From: Pseudomonadota bacterium
GTDB taxonomy: Bacteria > Desulfobacterota > Binatia > Binatales > Binataceae
Direction: 5' to 3'
Assembly (NCBI GenBank): GCA_021324755.1
Contig: JAJPIL010000007.1
Span: 186,001-250,000, forward strand
DNA: 64,000 nucleotides
The position numbers were made by a program, and so were the translations under genes. The notes under the pieces were generated by a model. The model was not told the origin of the DNA. It did not search any database and saw nothing but the letters and a program-made list of their open reading frames with translations. Below are positions 55,482-64,000 of this stretch, piece after piece (position 1 is the first letter of the stretch; every line of letters begins with the position of its first letter).

Positions 55482-58289
55482 TCACGAGCAACCCGAGGTC
55501 GTACCGCAGTTCAAGCATTTGTAGCACGTGCCGTTTCGCACCATCAGGCACCCGCAGTCGGGACACGGCGGCGCGTCCTGCTGATTTAGAAACGGCTCGC
55601 TCGCAAGCACACCCTGACTCAACGTCGAAGCTGCGCCTGAGGGGAAATCGTGAGCACTATGATTGCCCATCTCACCTGCAGCCGAGAGGTCTCCAGGCGA
55701 CGAAGCTTGAGCCTGCAAACCGGCAGGTTGATTTAGTATTACGCCCACTTCTCGTCTCGCTTTCTCATCGAGAAACTTCGCCGCAAGCCATCGGAACAGG
55801 TAATCTACAATCGACTTTGCGTACGGAAGCTGTGGGTTTTTGGTGAACCCGGACGGCTCGAACCGCATATGCGCGAACTTATCGACAAGGAACTGGAGCG
55901 GCACGCCGTACTGCAGAGCGTAAGAAATCGCGGTTGCAAAAGCGTCCATCAGCCCTGATATGGTCGAGCCTTGCTTGGACATGTTGACGAAAATCTCGCC
56001 TGGCGTGCCGTCTTCGTACATGCCGACGGTGATATAACCTTCGAAGCCGGCTATATCGAATTTATGCGTAATCGAACGTCGTTCATCGGGTAGTTTACGA
56101 CGAACGGGGCGATACTCGGGTGTGGTATTTTGCGTCGCAGCGCTCATCTTCGTTGCACTTGCCGCTTCCTTACCGGTGCTGAGCGGCTGAATCCGCTTCG
56201 AGCCGTCACGGTAGATCGCCACCGCCTTAAGCCCCAGTTTCCACGCCGTAATAAAGGCGTCCGCAACGTCGTCCACCGTGGCTTCGTTCGGCATATTGAT
56301 GGTTTTGGAGATAGCGCCCGAAACGAAAGGCTGAACGGCCGCCATCATCTTGAGATGTCCCATGTAGTGGATCGAACGCTTGCCGTTGCGAGGCCGAAAC
56401 GCGCAATCGAAGACCGGTAAGTCTGCATCGCGAAGATGAGGTGCGCCTTCGATCGTCTCATGCTCCTCGAGATATTGGATTATCTCGTGCACCTGCTTAT
56501 CGTCATACCCAAGACGCTTTAGAGCTCGTCCGACGGCGTTGTTGACGATCTTGAGCACGCCGCCGCCGACCAGTTTTTTGTACTTGACTAAAGCAATGTC
56601 GGGTTCGATGCCGGTTGTATCGCAATCCATCATAAAGGCGATAGTCCCGGTCGGGGCGATAACCGTGGCTTGAGAATTGCGGAATCCGACTTGCGTGCCC
56701 AGGCTCAAAGCTTCGTCCCAAACCTCGCGCGCAGCGTGCAAAAGTTCAGCCGGAACATGGTCGGGATTGAGCTTATAAGCGTAGCTTCGATGGCGCTCGA
56801 TCACCTTGAGCATCGCCTCTCGATTAGGCGGGTATCCGGGAAACGGTCCCATCGCCTCGGCAATACGCGCCGACTGCAGGTACGCCTCGCCCGTCATCAG
56901 CGCCGTTATCGCAGCGGCGTAGCTACGTGCCTTGTCCGAATCGTAGGGTAGTCCCAGCGACATCAGAAGCGCGCCCAAATTGGCGTAGCCAAGCCCGAGT
57001 TCGCGATAGTTGTGTGCGTTCTCAGCGATCTCAGGGATTGGATAAGAGGCGTTGTCGACGATAATTTCCTGCGCCGTAATCATGATATCCACTGCGTGGC
57101 GAAACGCTCGGACATCGAAGTTCCCGCCCTCGTCGACAAAGCGCATCAAATTCAGCGAGGCTAGATTGCAGGCGGAGTTGTCGAGATGCATGTACTCGCT
57201 GCACGGGTTGGAGGCGTTGATCCGTCCAGCAGCCGGGCACGTATGCCAAAGGTTGATCGTGGTATCGAACTGCATCCCGGGATCGCCGCAGGCGTGCGCT
57301 GCCTCCGCGATCATCCGCATCAAATCCCTTGCCCGGTAGCGATCGGCGACCTCTCCCGTGGTCACAAAGCGCGTAACCCACTCACCGTCGTTTAAGACCG
57401 CCTGCATGAATTCATCCGGTACCCGGACCGAATTGTAGGCGTTCTGGAAGAAAACCGAGCTATAAGCAGGTCCGTCGATCGACGCGTCGTAACCGGCGGC
57501 GATAAGCGCCTGTGCTTTGCGCTCTTCCTCAACCTTGCACTTGATGAAATCGACGATGTCCGGATGGTCGACATTGAGCACAACCATTTTGGCTGCTCGC
57601 CGAGTCTTGCCCCCGGACTTGATTACGCCCGCCGATGCGTCGGCCGCTTTCATGAAACTCAACGGTCCCGAAGCGGTTCCCCCTGAAGACAAGGGTTCGC
57701 GGCATGAGCGGATCGCGGACAAATTGACGCCGGAGCCTGAGCCGCCTTTGAATATCATCCCCTCGTTACGGTACCAGTTCAGGATCGACTCCATGTTGTC
57801 CTCCACCTTCAGGATGAAACAGGCGGAGCATTGCGGCTTGGGTTCGATCCCGACGTTGAAATAGACCGGACTGTTAAAAGAGGCCTTTTGGAATAAAAGT
57901 AGATGGACCAGCTCGTCGCGAAACGCGTTGCGATCGGCGCTACTGGCAAAGTAGCCCTGCTGCTCACCCCACGAAGTTATCGTGTCCACCACCCGGCTGA
58001 TCAGCTGCTTTACGCTGTACTCCCGTTTAGGGCTGCCGAGCTGGCCGCGAAAGTATTTCGAGGCGACAACGTTGGTAGCTGTCTGGGACCAAAAACTAGG
58101 CACCTCCACGTCGCGCTGTTCAAAAACTACACGCCCGCCCTCGCCCGTAATAATGGCCGACCGACGCTCCCATTCGACCTCTGTCATCGGGTCGACCCCT
58201 TCACGGGTGAAAAACCGTTTGATTTCAAGCCCTCTTCGGTCTTGCCACACCCCGTTGGTTATGGGCATCTTTTCGGTGCTTTGTCCCAT
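55482..58289 (-). CDS. nrdJ: Adenosylcobalamin-dependent (class II) ribonucleotide reductase
   Basis: 935 residues. Class II enzymes make deoxynucleotides using a B12 radical, with or without oxygen. The catalytic barrel is visible: SACFILKVED with a redox Cys, GGSGSGVNLS, NPCSEYMHLD carrying the radical Cys and Glu, and SACNLASLNL with the second redox Cys. The phosphate-binding region ATVIAPTGTIAFMMDCD is also present. The C-terminal tail has a zinc ribbon (CPDCG ... CYKCLNCG) typical of NrdJ. I see no ATP-cone domain at the N-terminus. A GGAGG site precedes the ATG. The upstream region carries NrdR-type and DnaA-type sites shared with dciA. Confidence 0.96.
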   Translation of the reverse strand: MGQSTEKMPITNGVWQDRRGLEIKRFFTREGVDPMTEVEWERRSAIITGEGGRVVFEQRDVEVPSFWSQTATNVVASKYFRGQLGSPKREYSVKQLISRVVDTITSWGEQQGYFASSADRNAFRDELVHLLLFQKASFNSPVYFNVGIEPKPQCSACFILKVEDNMESILNWYRNEGMIFKGGSGSGVNLSAIRSCREPLSSGGTASGPLSFMKAADASAGVIKSGGKTRRAAKMVVLNVDHPDIVDFIKCKVEEERKAQALIAAGYDASIDGPAYSSVFFQNAYNSVRVPDEFMQAVLNDGEWVTRFVTTGEVADRYRARDLMRMIAEAAHACGDPGMQFDTTINLWHTCPAAGRINASNPCSEYMHLDNSACNLASLNLMRFVDEGGNFDVRAFRHAVDIMITAQEIIVDNASYPIPEIAENAHNYRELGLGYANLGALLMSLGLPYDSDKARSYAAAITALMTGEAYLQSARIAEAMGPFPGYPPNREAMLKVIERHRSYAYKLNPDHVPAELLHAAREVWDEALSLGTQVGFRNSQATVIAPTGTIAFMMDCDTTGIEPDIALVKYKKLVGGGVLKIVNNAVGRALKRLGYDDKQVHEIIQYLEEHETIEGAPHLRDADLPVFDCAFRPRNGKRSIHYMGHLKMMAAVQPFVSGAISKTINMPNEATVDDVADAFITAWKLGLKAVAIYRDGSKRIQPLSTGKEAASATKMSAATQNTTPEYRPVRRKLPDERRSITHKFDIAGFEGYITVGMYEDGTPGEIFVNMSKQGSTISGLMDAFATAISYALQYGVPLQFLVDKFAHMRFEPSGFTKNPQLPYAKSIVDYLFRWLAAKFLDEKARREVGVILNQPAGLQAQASSPGDLSAAGEMGNHSAHDFPSGAASTLSQGVLASEPFLNQQDAPPCPDCGCLMVRNGTCYKCLNCGTTSGCS

Positions 58290-58491
58290 CGCTGTGCCTC
58301 CTCTTTCCGAAAAACGCCTATCAAGGTTTCTCCGCGCCCGCCGCTGAACGCTGATGCCTTAGGCATCCCTTCCCGCTCTCACGTTTTTATCTTTGTCCTC
58401 GGGCACGAATGCAAATATGTTCACACGCACACGCTGACCTTATTGTTAGAGCCAGTATTCAGCACCGATCGCTCAAAAGTCAATATCCCAA

Positions 58492-58507
58492 GCACAATAT
58501 ATTGTAT
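58492..58507. promoter_or_regulatory. NrdR-type box
   Basis: The 16-base site contains the perfect palindrome ACAATATATTGT and matches the NrdR consensus (ACACWATATATWGTGT-like) at 14 of 16 positions. NrdR represses ribonucleotide reductase genes when dATP is high and usually binds a pair of boxes 31-32 bases apart. A weaker half-site (10 of 16) starts 32 bases to the right at 58524. Confidence 0.65.
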
Positions 58508-58524
58508 CCACAGCCTGTGGATAA
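58504..58524. promoter_or_regulatory. Inverted pair of DnaA boxes
   Basis: GTATCCACA on the plus strand (58504-58512, 8 of 9) and TTATCCACA on the minus strand (58516-58524, perfect) are separated by 3 bases. The pair overlaps the right end of the NrdR-type box and fills the space between the two NrdR half-sites. DnaA binding here could tie nrdJ and dciA transcription to replication initiation, as known for E. coli nrdAB. Confidence 0.6.
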
Positions 58525-58619
58525 CTCAATTAGTTGGCTCCCGTCGCGGCTTTGCATTAGTTAGCTTGCTTAGCAACCCGATTTAGGCTTGACGCCTTAC
58601 CTTCGCCAGTACTAGCTAT

Positions 58620-58665
58620 TAGCTTAGTTGCGCTGGAGTCGGATAGCTTAGTTGCGTTAGTCGGA
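58620..58665 (+). repeat. Tandem imperfect repeat at the dciA start
   Basis: A 24-base unit (58620-58643, TAGCTTAGTTGCGCTGG then AGTCGGA) is repeated with small changes as a 22-base unit (58644-58665). The second copy's end runs into the ribosome site GGAGG. It is a recent local duplication; each copy carries a Shine-Dalgarno-like GGAG. Confidence 0.7.
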
Positions 58666-58671
58666 GGCAAC

Positions 58672-59106
58672 TTGAATACTCGGCCAGAGCGAATCTCCGA
58701 AAGCTTGGAAGCCTTGCTCAGGCGCCTTGATCCAGGGGGTACGTGGATTCTCTTTAGGTTGGTCAAGGCCTGGCCTGAGATCGTTGGCGAAGCGATAGCG
58801 CGCCGAACTGAGGTCGTCGCCCTAAAGGGGCAGACAGCTGTGATAAAGGTTTCTAGTGCGCTTTGGATTCAGGAGCTCGGTGCACTGAAGGGTTCGATTC
58901 TTCAAAAGCTAAAGGAAAAGTTACCCGATGTGGCGGTATCCGATCTGCACTTTGTCTACGGGCGTCTAAAGCGTAAACCTTCGAGACTGCAAAGAATGCC
59001 GCCACGGGAATTGAGGGTCGCTATCACGGGAATCGAACTGAAAGACCCGCAACTGCAGCAGGCTTTCGATAGGCTAATCGAGCGCTGGGGTAGAGCTCCT
59101 CGTTAA
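58672..59106 (+). CDS. dciA: DciA-like replicative helicase loader (DUF721)
   Basis: 144 residues from a TTG 4 bases after GGAGG (58663-58667). The DUF721 domain is clear: AWPEIVGEAIARRTEVVALKG, LWIQELGALKGSILQKL and DVAVSDLHFVYG. DciA loads the DnaB helicase in bacteria that lack DnaC/DnaI. The C-terminal tail is basic and helical. It is divergent from nrdJ across 382 bases that contain NrdR-type and DnaA-type sites. Confidence 0.8.
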   Translation: MNTRPERISESLEALLRRLDPGGTWILFRLVKAWPEIVGEAIARRTEVVALKGQTAVIKVSSALWIQELGALKGSILQKLKEKLPDVAVSDLHFVYGRLKRKPSRLQRMPPRELRVAITGIELKDPQLQQAFDRLIERWGRAPR

Positions 59107-59160
59107 GGGTTTTTGCTGGAACGCAGCGAAACGCTCTTCGGCCTACTGAAGATGCACTGC

Positions 59161-59194
59161 GCGATTACTGCTAATAGGGCGATTACTGCTAATA
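59161..59194 (+). repeat. 16-base direct repeat after dciA
   Basis: GCGATTACTGCTAATA occurs at 59161-59176 and 59179-59194. It lies between dciA and the convergent HEAT-repeat gene and is a minor local duplication. Confidence 0.7.
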
Positions 59195-59298
59195 CGTTGG
59201 TCTACTAGCTCGAGGCTCGGCCCACCTGTTAACCGTTCACCCATAACCAAGAAGCTACAGTCGAAAAAAGGCCTGAGTAGCAGTGAAGATCTCGGGGG

Positions 59299-60144
59299 CT
59301 AAAACGGTTGCAAGTGTTCCTGGCGCATCTTGTTTTCCATCTCGCGGAACTTTGCCAACTTCTGGTCGGTCGTCATCAAGGGCTGCGCATTCTTGGCCAC
59401 TGGTGCATGGTCGCGCGGCAACTCGCCGTCAATCTTGGCTAATGCTTCTTGAGCAAGGCGGCGAACCTGTGAACTTGGGTCTTCGCTTGCAACTCGCATG
59501 AGGAGCTCACGAGCCCGACGGTCGCCTATCTCACCCAAAGCATAGACTGCGGTACCGCGTGCTCGCTCGTCGCGCGCTTTCTCCAAAAAGTGCATCACCG
59601 AAAGCGTTCCTCTAGGGTCCCCAATATTTCCCAAAGCAGAAACTAGGTGAACTTTCTCCTCTTCTGGAGTCGAACGCATGAACAGACACTGGCTCATCAG
59701 CGGCACTGCATCCGTCATCCGCCGCTTACCCACAATGTCGGTCGCCCGCACCTGAACTCGCAAGTCGGGATCGGTCAACGCCTTTAGCAGTAGGTCATCA
59801 ACTTGCGGATCCTGAATCGTTGCGACCTCATTGAGGCCCTCGATCCTGACCACGGGGTCTTTGCTTTTTTCGTCGTTTTGAGCGTCAGCGATTTTGGAAG
59901 AAACATCCGCCTTATCTTGGCCGAATGAGCCAAAGCTTGGCAGCGAGGTTAACGCGTTCAAACCTGATGGCAAATTGTTGCTGGTAGTGTTGACGGGAGG
60001 TCCAACCGTAGTTCCTCCGGGACCGTTCGCGCCCGGCATAGGGCCCATCATCCCGGGAAATTGCGCCCAACAATTGCGGCTGAGCAGGAATATCGAGGCG
60101 GCCGCAAGGAGCAGAACGACTATCCGCTTGTTCGACGTCCTCAT
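59299..60144 (-). CDS. Secreted HEAT-repeat protein
   Basis: 281 residues with a signal peptide (KRIVVLLLAAASIFLLSRNC, cleavage near CWAQ). A Gly/Met/Pro-rich linker (about 28-70) precedes four to five HEAT-like helical repeats (about 85-250), for example DLRVQVRATDIVGKRRMTDA and ARGTAVYALGEIGDRRAREL. The tail is charged. HEAT repeats act as protein-binding scaffolds; the partner is unknown. A GGGAG site supports the start. It may be periplasmic. Confidence 0.75.
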   Translation of the reverse strand: MRTSNKRIVVLLLAAASIFLLSRNCWAQFPGMMGPMPGANGPGGTTVGPPVNTTSNNLPSGLNALTSLPSFGSFGQDKADVSSKIADAQNDEKSKDPVVRIEGLNEVATIQDPQVDDLLLKALTDPDLRVQVRATDIVGKRRMTDAVPLMSQCLFMRSTPEEEKVHLVSALGNIGDPRGTLSVMHFLEKARDERARGTAVYALGEIGDRRARELLMRVASEDPSSQVRRLAQEALAKIDGELPRDHAPVAKNAQPLMTTDQKLAKFREMENKMRQEHLQPF

Positions 60145-60353
60145 TTTACTGCTCCCTCAGTATAGCCTTATAGCCTTGCCCTGCTACCGCTCAAAAATTA
60201 ACTCACAATGGCGGATCTGCTGGTGTCAATTCGCCATTTTGCGAACAAAACCTCTGGTTCGATACCGGTTTAACCGCCAAGTATCCGAAGTTCAAGTAAA
60301 CGGTCCTTTAGTATATCTTTTTAAAATCAGCTACGCTTGCTCAAGGGCACCGC

Positions 60354-61298
60354 TTGAACACTAGACGGCGATTAAAAGCGTTTTTTGTTTCGGCCACTGT
60401 GGTCTTTACCCTTTTTCTGTATGAAGCGCAAGCTGTAAAAGCTCAACTTGTCTCAAGAACGGGCAATTCAACGAATCTTGTGTCAGAAAAGGTAATACCA
60501 ATCGGACCCGGACAACAGTTGCTTTATGAAGCAACTTGGATGGGCGTTCCGGTAGCAAGTGCGAAACTCAAGTTCGAGCAACAAAGTAAAGGTAAGGTCT
60601 CGATCTGGCGCGCAATCGCGCAACTCAGAACCCACCCTGTTCTCGATCCCGTTTTCAGGTTGCGCGACAGTCTGTGCGAAAATTTCGATTCATACACATT
60701 AGCGCCGCAAGAAATGGTGATTAGTCAACACGAAAATCGCACCAAGAATCAGTATTTTGTGAGGTTCGGGCCGCAGCCCGGCCATATCGAGACAGTGCAA
60801 AAGAGCCCGCGCGGCATCCGCCGCCGTCATTTTTGGCTAAACAACGCGTTTGGCCCCTTTTCTGGTGCGCTTACGCTACTGTCTCAACCGCTTTCCGTTG
60901 GGGACCGCCGTCGCGTGCTAGTTTTCACTGGAACGGCTTATTATACGGTCGAGATAGCCGTAGAGGGCGAGGAGCCAGTGGTATGCCTGTTCGGGAAAGT
61001 TCGCGCTCTAAGGCTAGCGCCTAAGATCGTTGCGGCGAGCGATCCGTCAGTAACTCGCGCCGCCTCACGGGTCACAATATGGGTATCGGCCCGCGAGCCC
61101 CGCATTCCTGTCCGAATCGAGGCTCAAAGCTATGTCGGTCCAATCCAGGCCGAGTTAGTAACGCTCAACGAGTCGACCACCCGCTTGCGGCGAACGCCGC
61201 AATCAAGATCAGTCTGCCCGCAGCTGGCAGAAAGCGAACCAGCGCTGGATGAGCAATCGGGGCTTGCGCCAGAAAATCTAGGATTTTTGGGATTATAA
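60354..61298 (+). CDS. DUF3108 envelope protein
   Basis: 314 residues from a TTG 6 bases after AAGGG. The signal peptide (RRRLKAFFVSATVVFTLFLY, cleavage after VKAQ) leads to a domain with LLYEATWMGVPVASAKLKFE, RDSLCENFDSYTLAPQEMVI and VRALRLAPKIVA. These fit the DUF3108 family of periplasmic/outer-membrane proteins with a lipocalin-like beta fold. The C-terminal 50 residues are polar and probably disordered. It is divergent from the HEAT gene. Confidence 0.78.
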   Translation: MNTRRRLKAFFVSATVVFTLFLYEAQAVKAQLVSRTGNSTNLVSEKVIPIGPGQQLLYEATWMGVPVASAKLKFEQQSKGKVSIWRAIAQLRTHPVLDPVFRLRDSLCENFDSYTLAPQEMVISQHENRTKNQYFVRFGPQPGHIETVQKSPRGIRRRHFWLNNAFGPFSGALTLLSQPLSVGDRRRVLVFTGTAYYTVEIAVEGEEPVVCLFGKVRALRLAPKIVAASDPSVTRAASRVTIWVSAREPRIPVRIEAQSYVGPIQAELVTLNESTTRLRRTPQSRSVCPQLAESEPALDEQSGLAPENLGFLGL

Positions 61299-61507
61299 GC
61301 CTTGGCACTTCGAGCGCAAATTTGTCGAGCTAGCATGATAAGCATACACGTTGACCGGCGCATTAGGGCCCATCTCTTCGTTTCTACACGGTTTCTACAT
61401 GGGAAACCGAGAACTCGGCATAGTCTGCAATTGGAGTGCTAGAGCGCTCCGCTAATAAAAGGCATGCGCAACCGCGAACGTGAGCTGACGGTTTGCCATA
61501 GCAAGCT

Positions 61508-62131
61508 ATGGGGGAAAAGCAAGACATAGTCATACAATCGAAGGCTGACTTTCTCGAAACACTTCCGAGTACGATTCGGGCTTTCGTGGCGATCAAGCCA
61601 GAAGAACACATCGTTCGTGCCATCGCTAAGTTTATCGAAGAGCTGCGGCCGCTCGGCGCAGATGCCACCTGGGTCAAACAATCAAACTTACATCTCACGC
61701 TTCGTTTTTTAGGCGACCGAGCGGAGAGCTCGCGGGTCAGGAGCCTGTGCTTGGCGCTGGAAAGGGTATGCTCGGCTTTCCCACCATTTGAAGTAAGCGT
61801 TTCGGGGGTGGGCGCTTTGCCGAACTTAAAGCAGCCTCGTGTGGTATGGTGCGGGCTCAAAAGCGGCGACCTGATCTCACTCGCTGAGAAAGTGGAGCAG
61901 TGCGCCCGCGAGGTGGGATTCGATCCTGAAGAGCGTCCGTTCGCGCCGCACCTTACCTTGGCGCGGCTTCGAAGTCGCAGGGGCTTTACGCCAACTGCGG
62001 AGGCTCTGGCAAAAGCGGCCGACAAAGAGTTCGGTCGGTTCCGCGTAACTGAGGTGATGGTTTTTCGCAGCCAGTTGTCGCCTTACGGTGCAGTGTACAC
62101 GGGACTTTTCGCCACCAAACTGACGGCTTGA
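61508..62131 (+). CDS. thpR: RNA 2',3'-cyclic phosphodiesterase (LigT/ThpR)
   Basis: 207 residues with the two HxTx motifs of the 2H phosphoesterase family, HLTLRFLGD (first) and HLTLARLR (second), which form the active site. It opens RNA 2',3'-cyclic phosphates in the cytoplasm. Fifteen N-terminal residues before TIRAFVAIKPEEH are extra. The start ATG has no strong ribosome site. Confidence 0.9.
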   Translation: MGEKQDIVIQSKADFLETLPSTIRAFVAIKPEEHIVRAIAKFIEELRPLGADATWVKQSNLHLTLRFLGDRAESSRVRSLCLALERVCSAFPPFEVSVSGVGALPNLKQPRVVWCGLKSGDLISLAEKVEQCAREVGFDPEERPFAPHLTLARLRSRRGFTPTAEALAKAADKEFGRFRVTEVMVFRSQLSPYGAVYTGLFATKLTA

Positions 62132-62561
62132 ACCTACTCAAGTGCAAACAGGTAGCCTGCCGAGCTGTCGTCGCGTCCAGTAACGCAACGCGAACCCTGA
62201 GCGTCGTCAAAAGCCCCTCTTCAACAGCGAGGGTCAACAAATTCGGTCTGTCAGGGAATTGTTTGTGCCGAAGGAATATACGACCTAGACGTTTCCCGGA
62301 GCCGCGCTTCGCCCGCAAAGTTTTACACCCGTCGCCGTATCGCCCCGCCCGAGCAGGCACTTCTGGCTTTGGCCAAAAGTCGCTTTTGGGTCTATCCGCT
62401 ATTCAAGTACAAAGCTAAAAAGACTAAGCGCCGCGGCTATCTCAATTGTAGGATTTAGCTATCGTCACCTGCGCTGCTAGCACTTCTGCAACGTTTGCAC
62501 TACCTCTTGCTCCCAAGACAGGATATGAGTCAGCTACAAAAAGAATCGGCGTCGTGGGAGT
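62132..62561. other. Intergenic region upstream of the SIMPL-domain gene
   Basis: 430 bases. A 96-codon plus-strand frame (62128-62418) and a 149-codon frame (62495-62944) overlapping the SIMPL gene are basic and without domain. No RNA gene recognised. Confidence 0.35.
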
Positions 62562-63332
62562 GTGATCAGTCAAATGAGCTGGAAACGAACCGCAGACAGG
62601 AACCCGAACTTTACTTCTGCGCGCGCATTTGCGCTAGTTTTCTTTTCCCTTACATGTCTTTGCCCGGGCATCGCAGGTGCGCAGGCCAAAGACTCGAAAT
62701 TGCGTGCTACGCTGACGGTTTACGGCCACGGGGAAAACCGTGTAAAGCCGGACTTGGCTTTGTTGGACGTCGCGGTCGAGACCACCGGCCCAACGGCTCA
62801 AGAAGCAGCCAGGCTCAATGCTCAGCTGTCGCAAAAGGTGATCGTCGCGCTCAAGGACCAAGTCGGCAACGACGGTTCGGTTGGGACGGGAAGTTACAAT
62901 TTGTTTCCAGAATACGCGCCCAAGGCAGAGGGTGGCGCAACTAAACTCATTGGTTATCGAGTCGAAAATTCGGTTACAGTGCGGACCAGCGCTTTACAAA
63001 AAATTGGCCATCTAATCGACGCTGCGATCGCGGCCGGAGCCAATCGCGTCAATCGCCTGTCGTTCACCATACGTGACGACACTGCGGCGCGTAACGCAGC
63101 AATAGCTCTAGCGGGCAAGGATGCAGAAAGCAAGGCTCAGGCGCTCGCCTCCGCTTTAGGGGTTAAACTAAAGCGTGTCGTAAGCGCGTCGATCGAAGGG
63201 CCGGTCCAGCGTGTTCCACTTGCGATGACTTCGTCGTCCGCTTTCGGAGCCAGCGGCAATGTTCCCACGCCGGTCGAGTTAGGACTGATCGCAGTGCCTG
63301 CGACCGTGTCGGTGGTTTACGAAATTGAGTAA
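62562..63332 (+). CDS. SIMPL-domain (DUF541) secreted protein
   Basis: 256 residues from GTG 62562; ATG 62574 four codons later is at least as likely. A signal peptide (SARAFALVFFSLTCLCPG, cleavage after GAQA) precedes the SIMPL domain with TVYGHGENRVKPDLALLDVA, YRVENSVTVRT and GANRVNRLSFTIRDD. The family is named after a mammalian kinase-associated protein; bacterial members such as BP26 and YggE are periplasmic and oligomeric, some linked to oxidative stress. Function here is unknown. Confidence 0.85.
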   Translation: MISQMSWKRTADRNPNFTSARAFALVFFSLTCLCPGIAGAQAKDSKLRATLTVYGHGENRVKPDLALLDVAVETTGPTAQEAARLNAQLSQKVIVALKDQVGNDGSVGTGSYNLFPEYAPKAEGGATKLIGYRVENSVTVRTSALQKIGHLIDAAIAAGANRVNRLSFTIRDDTAARNAAIALAGKDAESKAQALASALGVKLKRVVSASIEGPVQRVPLAMTSSSAFGASGNVPTPVELGLIAVPATVSVVYEIE

Positions 63333-63453
63333 AAAGGGAGGGCGGCACAAACGGAGCATTAAATGCGCAGGCTTGAGTTTGAGACAACTGCGGACCAATA
63401 AAGCTTAGCGGTCTATGCCAGAATAAGTTAGCTTGCGGCTTCAACTCATACCA

Positions 63454-64000
63454 TGTTGATTTATTTGGCGAAGCGGATCGCGTTCGCATTGTTGGTGCTG
63501 TTAGGCGCCTCGCTTATAACCTTTTGCATCGCTTTCGTAATTCCAGCCGACCCAGCAGTTGCGATCGCAGGGGTCAAGGCTGATCCCCAGACGCTTGCGG
63601 CGATCAGAGCGCAGCTCGGCTTGGACCAGCCTCTGTATGTGCAATATGTGCGTTACTTATCTCGTGCGCTTCATGGTGACTTAGGACGGTCCTATGTCAG
63701 GCGCCAGAGTGTCACTTCGCTGATTCTGGCGCGCTTCCCCGCAACTGCCCTTCTGGCCATATGCGCAATGGGGCTTTCTCTTCTACTCGGCGTGGTCGGA
63801 GGAATGGTAGCTGCGGCCTATCGCGGACGCCTGCTCGACACCCTTCTGCTTACGGTCTCGCTGGCGCTGGTCTCAATTCCGGTGTTTTGGCTTGGTACGA
63901 TGTTTTTGGTAGCGGCTGCAGCGTATTTTCGTTGGCTTCCCTTGGGAGGTTTGGACGGGGCGCGAAGCTTGATTTTACCCAGCCTGGCCTTGGCCCTTGG
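63454..64000 (+). CDS. Peptide/nickel-type ABC transporter permease (OppB/DppB), 5' part
   Basis: The frame from ATG 63454 is open to the window edge (182 codons). The product begins MLIYLAKRIAFALLVLLGAS, with the family's first membrane helix, then the periplasmic segment LGLDQPLYVQYVRYLSRALH and GDLGRSYVRRQSV, and later helices. This is the DppB/OppB N-terminal pattern. It imports small peptides or similar solutes with other subunits presumably encoded just beyond the window. Confidence 0.9.

Noticed and set aside
58504-58524. Chromosomal replication origin, suggested by DnaA boxes
   Set aside because: Only two boxes are present, with no AT-rich unwinding region and no dnaA, dnaN, gidA or parAB gene nearby. 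A promoter role fits better.

Overview
The window is a contiguous piece of a bacterial chromosome, moderately GC-rich by eye and densely coding, with no rRNA, tRNA, CRISPR array or insertion sequence that I could find. The host is a diderm: it carries two TolC-like outer-membrane channels, RND pumps with a membrane-fusion protein, several signal-peptide proteins and a DegP-type periplasmic protease. The order rpmE-prfA-prmC-murA-(hisD), the two family III CoA-transferases, an NtrC-type two-component pair, a geranylgeranyl-reductase-like enzyme and a class II (B12-dependent) ribonucleotide reductase suggest a soil or groundwater lineage near Desulfobacterota/Binatota/NC10. That placement is inference, not proof.

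Layout. 1-4.0 kb: translation and cell-wall core on the minus strand (rpmE, prfA, prmC, murA, start of hisD). 4.4-5.6 kb: a family III CoA-transferase. 5.9-8.9 kb: a two-gene signalling module, a membrane protein with two FHA domains followed by a membrane-anchored protein kinase whose catalytic lysine appears moved to the WNK position. 9.1-18.2 kb, minus strand: CLC anion transporter with CBS and RCK_C domains, alpha/beta hydrolase, racemase-like CoA-transferase, BtuF-like binding protein, geranylgeranyl-reductase-like flavoprotein, DegP/HtrA. 18.6-24.9 kb, plus strand: fatty-acid-hydroxylase-like protein, NadA, a Cys-rich HCYCGC protein with DedA, and a sensor kinase/NtrC pair. 25-27.5 kb: RmuC and a Gly/Phe-rich lipoprotein.

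28-46 kb is an envelope and efflux region marked by duplication: two tandem TolC paralogues, a lipoprotein made of two GNA1162-like halves, one periplasmic adaptor followed by two RND pumps, a TetR regulator, and a small Spy-like secreted protein. A 1.16 kb stretch without genes precedes the pump operon. 46.5-49 kb holds an ABC exporter whose ATPase is fused to an N-terminal membrane domain, followed by its permease. 49-55 kb: glyA, an FAD oxidoreductase, a LysM protein, a small hypothetical protein, a CDGSH protein and uppP.

55.5-59.1 kb: nrdJ and the helicase-loader gene dciA are divergent. Between them lie an NrdR-type palindrome and a pair of inverted DnaA boxes, which suggests joint replication-linked control of dNTP supply and helicase loading. 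59.3-64 kb: a secreted HEAT-repeat protein, a DUF3108 protein, ThpR, a SIMPL-domain protein and the start of an OppB/DppB-type permease that runs off the window.

The observations I rate highest are the WNK-like kinase with its FHA partner and the nrdJ-dciA control region. I found no clear sign of a defence system or mobile element.
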